The translations under genes and the position numbers were made by a program. Below are positions 8,189-16,703 of a DNA stretch of 50,437 nucleotides, piece by piece. The notes under the pieces were generated by a model. The model saw only the letters and a program-made list of their open reading frames with translations. It was not told the DNA's origin and did not search any database. This DNA comes from CAYQQU01 sp964419545. Its GTDB lineage: Bacteria > Bacteroidota > Bacteroidia > Chitinophagales > Saprospiraceae. Each line of letters opens with the position of its first letter. Position 1 is the stretch's first letter. The stretch lies in the NCBI GenBank assembly GCA_964419545.1, contig CAYQQU010000041.1, positions 1 to 50,437 of the forward strand, written 5' to 3'.

Positions 8189-8193
8189 AGAAA

Positions 8194-10560
8194 TTAAAAG
8201 TTTATTACAAGTCCGATAGTTGGCAACACCTGGCTGTCCTGCTCGGTATTGACCACATTTAAGCGGGGCGGGTCGATGACTTCGCCCTGTTCGTTGCGGG
8301 CCAGGCCGTACTGTGGCTGTTCGGGCAGGCTGCCGGCCAGCACGTTCTGGACGTCGATGTATACGTCCAGGCTGAATTTGCGGAAGCTCCATTTTTTATC
8401 GACCCTTACGTCGAGCTGGCTGAAGGGATCGAGCCGGTTTTGGTCGAGGCGCGAATAATCGAGGATGACGGCCGGATAGTTGGCCAGGGTTGCGGCCTCA
8501 TCCACCGGGGCGAAAGGCGCCTCGCCGAGGTAGCGGTACCGGAGGCTGGCTTCCCAGTTGCGGCCGAATTTGTAGCCGCCGGTAAGCGATATGATGTGGC
8601 GGCTATCCCAGGTGGAGGGTAGAAAGTCGTCTTCGTCAAATCCGGTAAACTCACTGACGTATATGGTGTACGCGGCAATGGCGTAAAAGCGGCCGTTGAA
8701 TTTTTGCTGGTACAGGAACTCCGCTCCGTAAGTGCGGCCGCGGCCGACGGTGGCGACGGGCTCGTTGCCCAGCACTTCGAAGTCTCCGCCTTTGTTGGCC
8801 AGCGAAATGCTGTCGGTAATGGATACCGGATACTGATCGTACTTTTTCAGGAAACCCTCCACGGTGATGCGGGAGGTTTCGTTCAACAGGTATTCTACGC
8901 CGGCTACCAGGTGATCGGAGCGGGTGTAGTCGGCCGATTGGTTGATGTTGACGCCGGCGTTGTTTTGAAAACCGAGAATGGTGTAGGGCGGGATCTTGAA
9001 ATAGCGCCCCACCGAAGCGTTGGCGGTCCACCTGCCGTCGGGGCTCAGTTTATAGGAAAGCGAGAGCCGCGGGCTGAGGGTGCGGAGCAGGTCGTTGCCG
9101 TTGTCCGTAAACGTATTGCCGTCGGTGCGCAGGCCGACGGTGAAGCCCAGCCTTTCATTTGCGAATTTGCGGGACGCCTGCACGAACATTCCATACCGGA
9201 AGAAATCGAGCTCGGCATTGAAATTGAAGTTGTTGACGAGGTCGCTCGTATTGTTGCGATAGTTGACCCACTGGGTCGAGAACCCGTAACTGGTGGTCCA
9301 TTCGCCCAGGAATTTGGTGAGGCGATACCGGAGTTTGGTCTCCTGCTCGCGGGAGTCGTTCCGGAAAAAGAGCCCCGTCTCGTTGACGTTGTCGGTATAG
9401 CGCAGGAATTCGTTGTTTAACGCATTGGTGCTGACGGTGGTCTGCATCAGCCCGGAATTGTCCTTGAAGCGCCGCCTCCAGGTCAGACCGCTGGCGTAGG
9501 TATACTGCCGGATGACGGGCACCTGATCCTGAGTGGCTTGCTGTTCGGCGTCGAATTCTTCCAGTTCGTTCACGGAAAAGTCGTCGATGGAGCCTACGCC
9601 GGTAAGGATGAATTCGTTGTAATCGTCGAGCTGGTGGGTCACTTTGTATTGGAAATCCCAGTAATCGGGCAGGAAAGGCAGGCCGATCAGATCGAATAGG
9701 AACTGCAGGTAGGAGCGCCGGGCCGAAACGATGAAGCTGGTCTTGCTGCGCTCGCCATCTCCTTTGAAGAGCGGGCCTTCCAGGGTCAGCGCCGATTCGG
9801 AAGCGCCTACGCGGACGTTGCCCCTGAACTCGCGGGCGTTGCCGCGCCGCTGGTCGAATTGCAGGACGCCCGAAAGCACGTTATCGTACTGCGCGCCGAA
9901 AGAACTGGTGGTCAGCGTTACGCCCTCGAAGAAAGAGACGTTGAGCAGCCCCACCGGCCCGCCCGCGCTGCCCTGGGTGGCGAAGTGGTTGATGTTGGGG
10001 ATCTCGACGCCGTCCAGGTAGTACACATTCTCGTTGGGCGCGCCGCCGCGGATGATCACGTCGTTGCGAAAACCGCCCACCGAGCCGGAAACGCCGGGCA
10101 GGGATTGAACGACTTTGGCGATATCGTTGTTACCTCCCGGATACGCCGCGACTTCCTCCTGGGAAAGGCGCTGGATCGACAAAGGCGTTTCTTCCGACTT
10201 CTGAAAGGGGTTGGGGGTAACTACCAGCTCTTCCAGTTCGTAAGTGCTTTCTTCCAGCCGGAAGTTGATGTCGATGTTGCCTTCCGAGCGAATGACGACA
10301 TTGTATTGGGTCTGGGTTTCGTACCCCAGATAGGTCGCCGTAATGTTGTAAGTCCTGGTCGGGATGTTCTCGATCAGATAATAGCCGTTGACATCGGCGG
10401 CGGCGCCCAGGTCGGCGCCTTCAATCTGTACGGCGGCGCCTATCAGCGGCTCACCCGTCTTGGCGTCGGTGATGAGTCCGGAAAGCGTCCCGGTCTGCGC
10501 CCGGCCGATCGCCGGGAGCACCAGTAAAAGGAACAGACAAAACGTAACGAGTTTACCCAT
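8194..10560 (-). CDS. TonB-dependent receptor with carboxypeptidase-regulatory-like domain
   Basis: Outer-membrane active-transport receptor, 788 residues. Order: signal peptide (MGKLVTFCLFLLLVLPAIGRAQ), a CarboxypepD_reg-like domain (GTLSGLITDAKTGEPLIGAA, about residues 23-115), a plug with PGVSGSVGGFRNDVIIRGGA and YYLDGVEI (about 120-240), then a 22-strand-type beta barrel ending in a terminal phenylalanine (IGLVINF), as outer-membrane proteins require. There is no SusD partner next door, so it is more likely a metal, siderophore or small-molecule receptor than a SusC glycan importer. It is divergent from a marR gene across a 90-bp gap holding two palindromes, which suggests repression by that regulator. 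It is followed at once by the ATP10-like gene. Confidence 0.93.
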   Translation of the reverse strand: MGKLVTFCLFLLLVLPAIGRAQTGTLSGLITDAKTGEPLIGAAVQIEGADLGAAADVNGYYLIENIPTRTYNITATYLGYETQTQYNVVIRSEGNIDINFRLEESTYELEELVVTPNPFQKSEETPLSIQRLSQEEVAAYPGGNNDIAKVVQSLPGVSGSVGGFRNDVIIRGGAPNENVYYLDGVEIPNINHFATQGSAGGPVGLLNVSFFEGVTLTTSSFGAQYDNVLSGVLQFDQRRGNAREFRGNVRVGASESALTLEGPLFKGDGERSKTSFIVSARRSYLQFLFDLIGLPFLPDYWDFQYKVTHQLDDYNEFILTGVGSIDDFSVNELEEFDAEQQATQDQVPVIRQYTYASGLTWRRRFKDNSGLMQTTVSTNALNNEFLRYTDNVNETGLFFRNDSREQETKLRYRLTKFLGEWTTSYGFSTQWVNYRNNTSDLVNNFNFNAELDFFRYGMFVQASRKFANERLGFTVGLRTDGNTFTDNGNDLLRTLSPRLSLSYKLSPDGRWTANASVGRYFKIPPYTILGFQNNAGVNINQSADYTRSDHLVAGVEYLLNETSRITVEGFLKKYDQYPVSITDSISLANKGGDFEVLGNEPVATVGRGRTYGAEFLYQQKFNGRFYAIAAYTIYVSEFTGFDEDDFLPSTWDSRHIISLTGGYKFGRNWEASLRYRYLGEAPFAPVDEAATLANYPAVILDYSRLDQNRLDPFSQLDVRVDKKWSFRKFSLDVYIDVQNVLAGSLPEQPQYGLARNEQGEVIDPPRLNVVNTEQDSQVLPTIGLVINF

Positions 10561-10594
10561 CGGAGGTTGTTTTAGATGTGAAAATCACTTCTGG

Positions 10595-10637
10595 AACAAA
10601 GGTTTGACTACTTTGTTTTATTTTGAGACAAATTTGT
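10595..10637. promoter_or_regulatory. two candidate MarR operators between divergent genes
   Basis: The 90-bp gap between the TonB receptor and marR contains AACAAAG-N9-CTTTGTT (arms 10595-10601 and 10611-10617) and a perfect 10-bp palindrome ACAAATTTGT (10628-10637). MarR-type dimers bind palindromes of this size, and the position between divergent starts suits control of both genes. Inference from position and symmetry only. Confidence 0.5.
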
Positions 10638-10650
10638 TATAAATTGTATA

Positions 10651-11292
10651 ATGGATAATGAAAAAGCGGGCATGGAGACAATTATTCGATTGCTGACCGA
10701 CTATCAGGAGTATGCCCGCAGCGGGAACCCGGAGGAACTGGGGCAATTCGGGGAGTGGCTCCGGCAGAAGTACGCCGGGGAAGTAGAATACGCTACGGAC
10801 GACGAGGAGGTAAACGAAGCGGGGCTCGACGTAATGGCATCCTACGTGCTCGGAGGATTGACCAACTTTACGGAGTATTGGGTGAAATTGGCTTATCAGG
10901 ACCTTCCCCTGCTTTCTCTGGGCGATTTTGCGATCATCAAAACAATAGAATACCTGGGCAACCCCACCAAAAAGACGATCGCGGCCGAAGTGGTCATGGA
11001 GCGCACCACCTGCAATGAATCCATTAAGCGGCTGAGCAAGGCGGGCTTACTCAGTGAAGAGACGGATGCGCAGGACCGCCGCATGAGGCGGGTGCGCCTT
11101 ACGCCGGCGGGCGAAGAGATGGTCCGCGTTTTAAATCAGCGAATGACGGCCCTCGGCGCCCTGTTGATGGGCAACCTCGACGAGGTCGAAAAAAAGTCGC
11201 TCATCCCTCCTTTGCAAAAGCTCTTGAACTTTCACAGGTACCTGTACCGCAACAAAGAAAAACAGGAGGTGAAAGAGCTTTATCGCTTGTAG
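10651..11292 (+). CDS. MarR-family transcriptional regulator
   Basis: 213 residues, longer than the usual 140-160 because of an extra N-terminal stretch of about 60 residues. The winged helix is seen from residue ~85: LSLGDFAIIKTIEYLGNPTK, TIAAEVVMERTTCNESIKRL (recognition helix), then SKAGLLSEETDAQDRRMRRV and RLTPAGEEM (the wing and the typical closing motif). MarR proteins are dimeric repressors that often respond to small ligands or oxidation. It is divergent from the TonB receptor with palindromes between, so autoregulation and control of the receptor operon are likely. Its stop is 2 bp from the stop of the convergent LytTR gene. Confidence 0.9.
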   Translation: MDNEKAGMETIIRLLTDYQEYARSGNPEELGQFGEWLRQKYAGEVEYATDDEEVNEAGLDVMASYVLGGLTNFTEYWVKLAYQDLPLLSLGDFAIIKTIEYLGNPTKKTIAAEVVMERTTCNESIKRLSKAGLLSEETDAQDRRMRRVRLTPAGEEMVRVLNQRMTALGALLMGNLDEVEKKSLIPPLQKLLNFHRYLYRNKEKQEVKELYRL

Positions 11293-11294
11293 GG

Positions 11295-12017
11295 CTATCC
11301 CAGCAGCCGGTCGCCCAGCACCCGCTTTTCCACTTCCGCCCAACGGTGGCGGCTCACCGGAATGCTATTTTCCCCGATGATCAGCTGGTGGCCGTCTATG
11401 CCGGACACCCTTCGCAGGTTGGCGAGGAAGGACTTGTGTACCCGGCAAAAGTCGGCATCCGGCAATTCCGCTTCGATCTGTTTGAGGGGAAGCAATACGG
11501 TGAAGCGCCCGCGGTCGGTGTACAGGTGGGTGTAGTTTTGCATGGATTCGGCGTACTGCAGTTCCCTAAAGGTGATTTTTTCGACTTTCCCATCCGCCTT
11601 CACGAAAAAATGGTCGGGCGCCGTCGGTGCGGCTTCGGTGCTATTTTCCTTTTGCAGCAGCTGATGCTGTCGTTTGGCTCGCAGGGCCGCCTGGAAGAAG
11701 CGCTGGAAAGTGATGGGTTTGACGAGGTAATCGAGCACCGCCAGTTGGTATCCCTCCAGCGCGAAAGAAGGGTAGGCCGTAGTGAGGATCACCAGCGGCG
11801 GTTGTTCGAGGGTGCGCAGGAAGTCGAGCCCGTTGAGGCGGGGCATCTGGATATCCAGCAGCAGTAGGTCGACCGGTTCTTTGTCCATCACAGAGAGCGC
11901 GGCGATGGGATCTTCGGCGAGGCCGCTGAGTTTCAGAAAGTCGATTTGCCGTACGTAATCCGCCAGGCCTTCCCGGGCCAGCGGTTCGTCGTCGATGATC
12001 AGGGTGCGTAAGCTCAT
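11295..12017 (-). CDS. LytTR-family response regulator
   Basis: 240 residues. Receiver domain 1-120: IIDDEPLAREGL acidic pocket, phospho-acceptor Asp in LLLLDIQMPRLNG (about residue 55), TTAYPSFALEGY and the conserved lysine in DYLVKPI. A LytTR DNA-binding domain follows at about 140-238 (FFVKADGKVEKITFRELQYA, then YTHLYTDRGRF and FCRVHKSFLANL). It overlaps the upstream histidine kinase gene by 4 bp (ATGA), the classic LytS/LytR-type pairing. As that kinase is broken here, this regulator has probably lost its cognate phosphate donor in this strain. Confidence 0.95.
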   Translation of the reverse strand: MSLRTLIIDDEPLAREGLADYVRQIDFLKLSGLAEDPIAALSVMDKEPVDLLLLDIQMPRLNGLDFLRTLEQPPLVILTTAYPSFALEGYQLAVLDYLVKPITFQRFFQAALRAKRQHQLLQKENSTEAAPTAPDHFFVKADGKVEKITFRELQYAESMQNYTHLYTDRGRFTVLLPLKQIEAELPDADFCRVHKSFLANLRRVSGIDGHQLIIGENSIPVSRHRWAEVEKRVLGDRLLG

Positions 12018-13206
12018 TGTTCTTCAAGGGTTAGGGTGAGGTCTACGGCGTACTGGTCGTTCCGGTCGTCAATGGTGAGGTTGTGGGCATTCGGGTACAG
12101 CAGTTGCAGCCTTTTGCGCAGGTTGGTCAGCCCGATGCCGCCGGCCGGGGGCGTATCGCTGTTTTTTCCGGCCGCTTCTTTGTTATTGGTTACCCGAAAC
12201 CGGAAGCGGCCGTCTTCCATTTGGGCGCCGGCTTCGATTTGGCCGCCTTCCCGCCGGACGTATTTAAAGGCGTTTTCTACCAATGGCAACAGCAATAGCG
12301 GGGGAATGTGCGCGCCGTTCCATTGTCCGGGAAAATCCAGCGCGACGTTCAGGGATGCGGGGCGCCGCAGTTGCGCCAGCTGTGCGTACCGGCGCACGTA
12401 GTCGAGCTCCTGCTGCAGGGGAATAGCCGTTTCGTTGGCCTGGTACAACTGGTAGCGCAGCAGATCGGAAAAGCCGGCCAGCGCTTCGGCAGCGCGATCG
12501 GGGTCTTTTTTGATCAGGAAATAGATGCTGTTCAGTGGTGTGTAACAAAAATTTTTGCTGATCCTTTCTTGAAAGGAAACGCTTTTAATTACTGAAAATC
12601 AACTTTTTAAATTGAGCACTCAGCAAAAATTTTTACAAGGAACTTGTGTTACACACCATTCAGGGCGTTGAAAAGGAAGTGCGGATCGAGCTGGCCCCGC
12701 AGAAACTGCAATTCAGCGGTCATCTTGTCCCGCTCCAGTTGCCGCTGGCGGCGTTCCAGGCGCCGGCGCTGGAGCAACAGCTGGATGACGGTGGTTAGCC
12801 CCAGCGCCGTAAAAGTGCTGCCCAGGAGCGAAGCGATGAGATAGGTCCGGTCTTCCAACAAAGTGCTGCCCCGTCCCGGCGACACCCACTCAAACCAGCC
12901 GTAAAGTAGCAGGCCCAGCAATCCCGCCGATAGAAAAAGGGTGACGACAACCGCAGCGATGTAAGGCAGGTAATGCTTGCGGTTGAGCAGGCGGGGCATC
13001 AGCACAAAAATGTTGAAATAGGAAGCGCCCGCGTGACAGAGCGTGTAAATAGAGCTGGTTACGAAGCTGAGCAGGGAAAAAAGATCAGGAGTAAAAACGG
13101 TATGCCAAAAGGCGGTATAGCCCAGCCAGAAGGAGACGTGAACCGGCCAGGGGGGCAGGGAAGCGCTATCGCTTTTCGCGAGCGGGTAATTTGCTGCTGT
13201 GTCCAT
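12014..13206 (-). pseudogene. LytS/YehU-type sensor histidine kinase, split by MITE B
   Basis: The N-terminal part (13206-12664) has about four membrane segments (residues ~20-145), a linker coiled coil, and LQFLRGQLDPHFLFNALN with the phospho-acceptor histidine of the His_kinase family. The reading then runs into the MITE and stops after GV. The C-terminal part (12530-12014) continues with SIYFLIKKDPDRAAEALAGF, then LPLVENAFKYV (N box) and GGIGLTNLRKRLQLLYP (G box). Removing 123 bp of MITE plus one copy of the TTCAG duplication gives an unbroken frame reading HFLFNALNSI. Neither half has any other lesion, so the insertion is recent. The N-terminal half keeps the histidine but has no ATPase domain. 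Confidence 0.92.
12536..12658. mobile_element. MITE element B, copy 2 (123 bp), inside the kinase gene
   Basis: Same 123 bp as copies 1 and 3. It is flanked by a perfect 5-bp direct repeat TTCAG (12531-12535 and 12659-12663), the target-site duplication. The total gain of 128 bp shifts the kinase frame and brings in a stop. Confidence 0.95.
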
Positions 13207-13297
13207 CGGTGAATTTTTTTCTCACAACGTCAATTTCGGCAATTCTGCTTGGAATCGGGGTCCGGTCTTGATCAAAAGTCGCCATTTGTTGACGATC

Positions 13298-13394
13298 GGC
13301 CGCAAAGGCTTGATCTGTTGAATACTGCCCGCGAAATGATCACCAACCGGCCCTTGCGGCCACTCATCAACCTTTCCCGGCCGTTGATCAAGCC
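13298..13394. repeat. nested inverted repeats upstream of the TPR gene
   Basis: GGCTTGATC (13307-13315) pairs with GATCAAGCC (13386-13394), and GGCCGCAA (13298-13305) pairs with TTGCGGCC (13354-13361); a run of T follows at 13395. The TTGATC hexamer recurs several times. It could be a terminator or a structured remnant; nothing coding is convincing in the 260-bp gap 13207-13467. Confidence 0.35.
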
Positions 13395-13467
13395 TTTTTT
13401 TAAAGGGGCGATCGGGCTTTTAGTTTTGGTTTCGAAAGCGATTTGAAAAACCTAAAAAATATCGACC

Positions 13468-14217
13468 ATGAAAAAGTTACTGCCTTTATTGTTGTTGGTT
13501 GCTTTCCTGCCTTTGGCGGCTACGCAAACCACCCTTGACGAAAAGATGAGGAGCCAGTTCTATCAGGCCTACCTCACCAACAGCCTGCTGCTCTGGAAGA
13601 ACGGCTTACAAGAGCTGGAGGCGGCCTATCAGTCGTCCGAAGACCCCGAAATACTGCTGGCGATGGCGCGGGCCGAAGTGGGCGCGGTGGGCGCCTGTTT
13701 CGCTCAGCAGGATTTTGATCAGGCCGCCAACTGGCTGGAGCGCGCAGAGAAGCACGTCAAAACATTATTAAAGACCAACCCCGACCTCCCCGAGGCCCAC
13801 GCCCTCATCGCCGGCATCTACGGCCAGAAGATCGCTCTGAAACCCATCCGGGGCATGTTCCTGGGGGGGAAGAGCAACAAGCACCTCCAACGCGCAATTG
13901 AACTGGGGCCGGAGAATCCGCTGGCTCATTTTCAGCGCGGCAATAACTATTACCATACGCCCGCTGCTTTCGGCGGCGACCTGGACAAAGCCGTGGAACA
14001 CCTGCAAGCGGCCCGTCGCCTCTACGAGCAGTGCAATATGGCCGAGAACTGGGAATACCTCAACACCCTGGCCTGGCTCGGACAGGCGCTGGCCAAGCAA
14101 GGTAATCCGCAGGCCGCGCGTAGCGTCTACGAACGGGCGCTGCAGGTGGAACCGGAGTTCGGCTGGGTGAAAAAAGTGCTGCTGCCGGCCTTGCAGGAAA
14201 GGGCGGGCAGCCGGTAG
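13468..14217 (+). CDS. secreted tetratricopeptide-repeat protein
   Basis: 249 residues. A signal peptide (MKKLLPLLLLVAFLPLAATQ) is followed by helical repeats: FDQAANWLERAEKHVKTLL near residue 90, PEAHALIAGIYGQKIAL near 115, NPLAHFQRGNNYYHTPAAFG near 150, and AKQGNPQAARSVYERALQVE near 215, the last a clear TPR. Such proteins serve as periplasmic or outer-membrane scaffolds. The next gene, a TonB receptor, starts 31 bp downstream on the same strand, so the two probably form an operon and may work together at the outer membrane. The specific function is unknown. Confidence 0.85.
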   Translation: MKKLLPLLLLVAFLPLAATQTTLDEKMRSQFYQAYLTNSLLLWKNGLQELEAAYQSSEDPEILLAMARAEVGAVGACFAQQDFDQAANWLERAEKHVKTLLKTNPDLPEAHALIAGIYGQKIALKPIRGMFLGGKSNKHLQRAIELGPENPLAHFQRGNNYYHTPAAFGGDLDKAVEHLQAARRLYEQCNMAENWEYLNTLAWLGQALAKQGNPQAARSVYERALQVEPEFGWVKKVLLPALQERAGSR

Positions 14218-14248
14218 TAAAACCAAGATCAATTATCCTCCTGGCTTT

Positions 14249-16357
14249 ATGTTTCGTTTTTTCTGTTCCATATGGTTGATCTTTGCGGTGACCGTTGCCG
14301 GCGCGCAACCCGTAACGGGGCGGGTCATCGCGGCCGGCTCGGGCGAGCGGCTGACGGGAGCGACGGTGCGGGTGCTTTCCGATCTTTCCCGCGGCGCTTC
14401 GACCGGTATCGACGGTGAATTTGAACTGACCCTGCCGGGCCCCGCCGATACGCTGCTGATCACCTATCTCGGTTACGAAGAGCAGACGCGTCCGGTGCGG
14501 GCGGGCGAAGTGGTGAAGATTGCGCTGCAAGCCCGGGCCACCCAGTTGGAACAGGTCGTTGTGCGCGGCGAAAAACTGACCGCCCGGGAGTTCGCAACGC
14601 AGCAGCTCGACCAGTTGGACGTTTACCTCAACCCGGGCGCCAAGGCCGATGCGCTGCTGGCGGTGAATACCCTGGCCGCGGCGACCAACCCCGATGAGAC
14701 GGCCAACGTCAGCCTGCGCGGCAGCTCGCCCGCTGCAACCGGGATCTTTCTCAATAACGTGCCTTTGCACGACGCTGTACGCCTCGATCAGGCCAATGGG
14801 GTAGGGCAGTTCAGCATTTTCAATACGGCTATGGTGGAGCAGGTGGTGGTGTTCCCTTCCAACCCGCCGCTGGAATTCGGACAGGCCTCGGCGGGCGTGG
14901 TGACCCTCTACACCGACGATGACGTACCCCGGCGCGCCCATAGCGTCAGCGCCAGCCTGGTCGGCGCCGGCTTTTCCGTCAGCCGGCCCTGGAGTGAAAA
15001 GACCGGCGCTACGCTCTATGGCAACTGGAGTACCCACCATCTGCTGCGGGCCCTGAATCCGGCGGCTTTCGAGGATATCCTGGGGTTCGAAACGGTTGAC
15101 CTGGGCGCCTACTTCGTACACCGCCTTTCGGACCGTTCGGCCGTAAAGGTGTTCCACTTGTCGCTGCTGGAAGCGTATCGCTACCGCTTTCGCTCGGCCA
15201 GCTTCAACGGCCCTTTCCGGCAGGAGAAGCTCCGTAATTTATCAGTGGTCAACTGGCACTATCAGGGCGACTCCTGGCGCCTGGAATGGAACCAGGGGCT
15301 GAACCTGAGCCGGGCGTCCTACGGTTTCGGCAATATCGAAGAGCAGCCCCGGCAGCGCGACTACTATACTTCCGTGATCTTCCGCCGCCAGGATACCCTC
15401 TTTTCCTGGACCACCGGCGCGGCGCTGGATGGGCGCCGGTTGGTGACGCAAGGCCACTTTCCGCTTTATCCCTTCGCCTGGGATACGGACCATCCCGCCC
15501 AGGCGTTCAGCGAGCGTCGGCGCCTGCTTACGCCGGCCGGTTTTGCTTACCTGAAATGGCAAATCGCGCCGGAAAAACTGACCTTGGGCGCCGGCAGCCG
15601 GATCGCATTCCCTGCTGACCGGGCGGCGCCTACCTGGAGCGGACAGGCCAGCCTCGGGCTTCGGTTGGGAGAAGCGGGCCGGCTCAACCTCTCTGCCGGG
15701 CAGTACTACCGCCACGCCCTGGCGCGCTCCTTTCCCTACCGGCAGGAATGGCGCAGCCGCCAGCTGGCCCTCGACGCCGAATGGAAGCCGGGCGACTGGA
15801 CCGTGCAAAGCGCCGTGTACCGCAAATGGGAACGGGAAACGGGGACCCCCGTCCGCATCGCCGGCGCCGAGATGTTTGCCGCTTACCGCAGCTCACGCCT
15901 GGAAGCCGGGGTTTCCGCCGCTTCGGTGCGAAGCCGCGCTCTGGCGGAAGGAATGGCATACCCCACCGCCTACGATTTCGGATACTTCCTGCGCGGCAAT
16001 TTCCGCTACGCCTGGCCTGACGGCTGGAGCCTGACCGGAACGGCCTGGTGGCGGGAAGGCAGCTACTTCCGGCCGGTGACGGGAAGTGATTTTTCGGAGG
16101 CGGCGGAAGTATGGACGCCCCGGTATGCGCCCCTCGACCGCGGCGCGCGCCTGCCGGCTTACGGGCGGCTGGACCTCGGCCTGAGCCGTATCTTCGAACT
16201 CGCCGACGGGGCGCTGATCGTCTTCCTTAGCGTGAATAACGTCTTTGATCAGCGCAACGTGCGTTCGTATTCTTACAATGAAGACTATTCGCAACGACAA
16301 GCAGAGTACTACAACCGGCGAGTGCTGTTTTTCGGGGCGGTCTGGCAGGGAGAGTGA
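14249..16357 (+). CDS. TonB-dependent receptor, carboxypeptidase-regulatory-like N-terminus
   Basis: 702 residues: signal peptide (MFRFFCSIWLIFAVTVAGAQ), a CarboxypepD_reg-like domain (VTGRVIAAGSGERLTGATVR, about 21-105), a plug (VSLRGSSPAATGIFLNNVPL, about 115-225) and a barrel to the C-terminus. The barrel is on the short side for this family. The final residues (VLFFGAVWQGE) do not end in the usual aromatic residue, a small oddity that might reflect a shifted stop. The position behind a TPR gene suggests joint expression. The substrate is not deducible. Confidence 0.9.
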   Translation: MFRFFCSIWLIFAVTVAGAQPVTGRVIAAGSGERLTGATVRVLSDLSRGASTGIDGEFELTLPGPADTLLITYLGYEEQTRPVRAGEVVKIALQARATQLEQVVVRGEKLTAREFATQQLDQLDVYLNPGAKADALLAVNTLAAATNPDETANVSLRGSSPAATGIFLNNVPLHDAVRLDQANGVGQFSIFNTAMVEQVVVFPSNPPLEFGQASAGVVTLYTDDDVPRRAHSVSASLVGAGFSVSRPWSEKTGATLYGNWSTHHLLRALNPAAFEDILGFETVDLGAYFVHRLSDRSAVKVFHLSLLEAYRYRFRSASFNGPFRQEKLRNLSVVNWHYQGDSWRLEWNQGLNLSRASYGFGNIEEQPRQRDYYTSVIFRRQDTLFSWTTGAALDGRRLVTQGHFPLYPFAWDTDHPAQAFSERRRLLTPAGFAYLKWQIAPEKLTLGAGSRIAFPADRAAPTWSGQASLGLRLGEAGRLNLSAGQYYRHALARSFPYRQEWRSRQLALDAEWKPGDWTVQSAVYRKWERETGTPVRIAGAEMFAAYRSSRLEAGVSAASVRSRALAEGMAYPTAYDFGYFLRGNFRYAWPDGWSLTGTAWWREGSYFRPVTGSDFSEAAEVWTPRYAPLDRGARLPAYGRLDLGLSRIFELADGALIVFLSVNNVFDQRNVRSYSYNEDYSQRQAEYYNRRVLFFGAVWQGE

Positions 16358-16405
16358 AGGCCGGCCTTTTCTACAATAGAAGAAGTTCTGTCGGGGAGGT
16401 ATCCA

Positions 16406-16553
16406 GAGCAATCGCATTAAAAGATGCTGCCTCTCAATTGCCAAAAAATCCACTTGGAACAGAAGGAAAAATCCTCGTTCTTCCTTTAGCATCGAGGTAA
16501 AAACGAGGATTTGCCCTACTTTTTCGAAATCCAGAAATTAAATGCGATTGCCC
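16406..16553. mobile_element. MITE-like element A, copy 2 (148 bp)
   Basis: The right end TTAAATGCGATTGCCC (16538-16553) is identical to copy 1. The left end GAGCAATCGCATTAA differs by one substitution and one lost T. The internal inverted repeat around TCCTCGTT / AACGAGGA is kept. Copy 1 is at 1936-2084. It lies 48 bp downstream of the TonB-receptor stop. Confidence 0.75.
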
Positions 16554-16573
16554 TGCCGGACTGGATACTATTA

Positions 16574-16656
16574 AGCATGTTTGGAGCTTGCTTCTATTGC
16601 AAATCAACAGGTTGCTAACCTGTTGATTTGCATGACGAACCCGCCCCAAACAGGCT
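16574..16656. repeat. palindromic element C, copy 1
   Basis: Ends AGCATGTTTGGAGC and GCCCCAAACAGGCT form a 14-bp imperfect inverted repeat. Inside is a perfect 15-bp stem GCAAATCAACAGGTT / AACCTGTTGATTTGC (16599-16613, 16617-16631) with a 3-base loop. A related, longer copy lies at 41558-41703. Non-coding. Confidence 0.7.
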
Positions 16657-16661
16657 CTAAC

Positions 16662-16681
16662 CCATGAATAATTCGGGTTAA
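16662..16681. repeat. REP-like element D, copy 3
   Basis: CCATGAATAATTCGGGTTAA, one base from the family consensus, directly after palindromic element C and before the stop of the hydroxylase gene. Confidence 0.6.
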
Positions 16682-16703
16682 TTACCTTCCGGGCAGCGCC
16701 CGA

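Noticed and set aside
13249..13446. 65-codon ORF in the gap upstream of the TPR gene
   Set aside because: It overlaps a set of inverted repeats and has no recognisable sequence or ribosome-binding site.
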